From contig RCTD01000007.1 in the NCBI GenBank assembly GCA_014898415.1, positions 248,001-312,000 on the forward strand: a stretch of 64,000 bases of DNA. Reading direction: 5' to 3'. Positions 61,596 through 64,000 of the stretch are shown here, in pieces. A program made the translations under genes and the position numbers. This stretch comes from Stromatinia cepivora (taxonomy: Eukaryota; Ascomycota; Leotiomycetes; Helotiales; Sclerotiniaceae). Positions within the stretch are counted from its first letter, which is position 1, and each line of letters opens with the position of its first letter. The notes beneath the pieces are model-generated. The model was not told where the DNA came from. It did not search any database and saw nothing but the letters and a program-made list of their open reading frames with translations.

Positions 61596-62364
61596 AACGT
61601 TGTAAATTGGCTACTACTGTATGCTAAATTGATTGATTTACTTGAGAGATTAGTAGATGCTGATCCGTTTCATATATTTCTCTGTCGAGGTCAATCCTGG
61701 TGTATGACGGATTAAATGTGGATTTCACGGATAGACACCGCAGAATGGTCGGTCTGGTATATACTTACCGTAACTTTACGTGATGTGGAGAAAGTTCAAC
61801 TTGTCTCAGAGATGAGATCGGGAAACTTAAAAACATAACTGATTCCCGTGACGTTTAGGTTACGAAGACCGCGAATCTCTCAGGACTATATAGTACCTGC
61901 AACCGATCTTCATTTATATAAGACTTTATGGTTTTTATATCTGTCGTGATGTTTGGAGATCGACAGTTTATCCATGTTGATATTCATTTGATGAAGCCTC
62001 ACCCCGGGTACTCTTCCAGAAGATTGCAGTTTGTTGAACTGCAAAGGCAACCAAGGTAACCATGGAATCTGCTTTTCACAAGGCCGGTACCATGCATGAT
62101 GCTTCCCGAAGGCTTCTTGCAGTGCGGTAAATAAACGGTGAAGGCGTACACGGGAATAAAAGTTGAGGATCTATTCTTGTCGATCAAGGAAAGGAAAGGG
62201 ACAGATTTGAGTAAGTAGACTGCGTAGATGCTCAATGCGGTGGTACTTGGTAAAACACCAAAGGTCGTGCAAAAGTAAGTTAGCCCATCATTATAGAATC
62301 GACAAGTCCAAGAACGGGGGGTAGATTAAAGGGAAGAAACGTTTTCAATTGATATTCGTAGCCC

Positions 62365-62366
<2 letters not shown>

Positions 62367-62398
<32 letters not shown>
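62367..62398. repeat. (CCTACTG)n heptamer repeat
   Basis: About four and a half units, with decayed copies (CCCACTA) on the right side. Confidence 0.85.
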
Positions 62399-62399
<1 letters not shown>

Positions 62400-63018
62400 A
62401 CTACCCAATGCTATGAATTTGAACAATTCTAGGATGATCCAGTTGTCATCTTTCTATCACGTTACAACTAAAGTTCCTAAAGCCACTTCCTTATGTTTGA
62501 TTGTAGATGGAGTTTTATAATTCTTTTAATATCTTGTCCCAAAGTTCGAGAATCTTTCTCAAGGTTTTTACGCCGAGACTGAACCAATAGATAAGCTTTT
62601 CATACATAATCCATGTCTCTTCTCTTATCCACATCTGGTTGTAGCGTCTACCATTATCCGTCTACCGGAAATTCTAGATGTCGTTCACACCATGAGAGGA
62701 CGGGAACATCTTCACCCCTGGTCAACAATTAATTTGAGTGAAAAAAGTCGAATTAATCCCCTTATACTTTAATCCTAGTAAGGTACGTAGGCCCTCATTT
62801 TAACTACATACCCACCGAGATTCCCCAATCAGTGTCTCATTTATTTCCAGTGCTGTCATTCATATTGCTGGCAGAACGACCATAAGGGAAAGATACATCT
62901 AGCCACCTTTACTTCACAATCTAATACATTATTAAGACCTTTCATCCCCTCTCACTTCAAGAACATCTCCAACTCATATTCAATTTCAACTTTCACCGAA
63001 AATACTATAGAATTCAAA

Positions 63019-64000
<982 letters not shown>

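Larger units (their letters stand above)
60210..63018. other. Divergent intergenic region between transporter and mutase genes
   Basis: 2.8 kb that must carry both promoters. C/T-rich DNA at about 61210-61500 and again at 62930-63010 looks like core promoter of the mutase. Two short tandem arrays are listed separately. No gene seen. Confidence 0.6.

Overview
The window looks like nuclear DNA of a filamentous ascomycete. Genes have short introns, mostly 48-140 nt, with GT..AG ends and CTAAC/CTGAC-type branch sites. Intergenic DNA is long and rich in microsatellites. The gene set is typically fungal: two large sensor proteins that are or are likely hybrid histidine kinases, a GT69/CAP59 glycosyltransferase, allantoicase, UDP-galactopyranose mutase, and a repeat-mutated LTR element. 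The base composition and gene content suggest a leotiomycete of the Botrytis/Sclerotinia kind; this is inference from recall, not a database result. I saw no rRNA, tRNA, CRISPR or bacterial-type operon.

Layout. 1-3912 (-): intronless N-terminal part of a PAS-domain sensor running off the left edge. 7616-10361 (+): four-exon M13 (neprilysin-like) membrane peptidase, convergent with a three-exon cytochrome b561 protein at 10915-11925 (-). The b561 gene is divergent from a two-exon allantoicase at 12747-14072 (+). 14608-17165 (+): ankyrin-plus-DIL domain protein, convergent with a two-exon CAP59/GT69 glycosyltransferase at 17757-19106 (-). 22334-24908 (+): four-exon TBC-domain Rab GAP. A gene-poor 9.7 kb follows, holding two TIR elements and long microsatellites. 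34661-36275 (+): low-complexity, probably nuclear protein. After 7.5 kb more gene-poor DNA comes a serine beta-lactamase-like esterase pseudogene (43757-45320) broken by a hAT-like insertion. 46202-53915 (+): a group X hybrid histidine kinase of about 2,490 residues. An AT-rich LTR element with RIP-like transitions lies at 55097-57522. The right end holds a divergent pair: a five-exon TPT/DUF250-type nucleotide-sugar transporter (58778-60209, -) and UDP-galactopyranose mutase (63019 onward, +, cut by the window edge).

How the genes connect. The right-hand pair matches the galactofuranose arrangement known in Aspergillus (ugmA/glfA beside ugtA/glfB): the mutase makes UDP-galactofuranose in the cytosol and the transporter moves it into the Golgi. 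The two sensor proteins would feed phosphorelay signalling. Allantoicase belongs to purine-nitrogen salvage and has several GATA-type sites upstream. The M13 peptidase and its b561 neighbour both carry N-terminal acidic dileucine motifs, hinting at sorting to the vacuole. The exon models of all complete genes below were joined by hand; in every case the summed coding length is a multiple of three.
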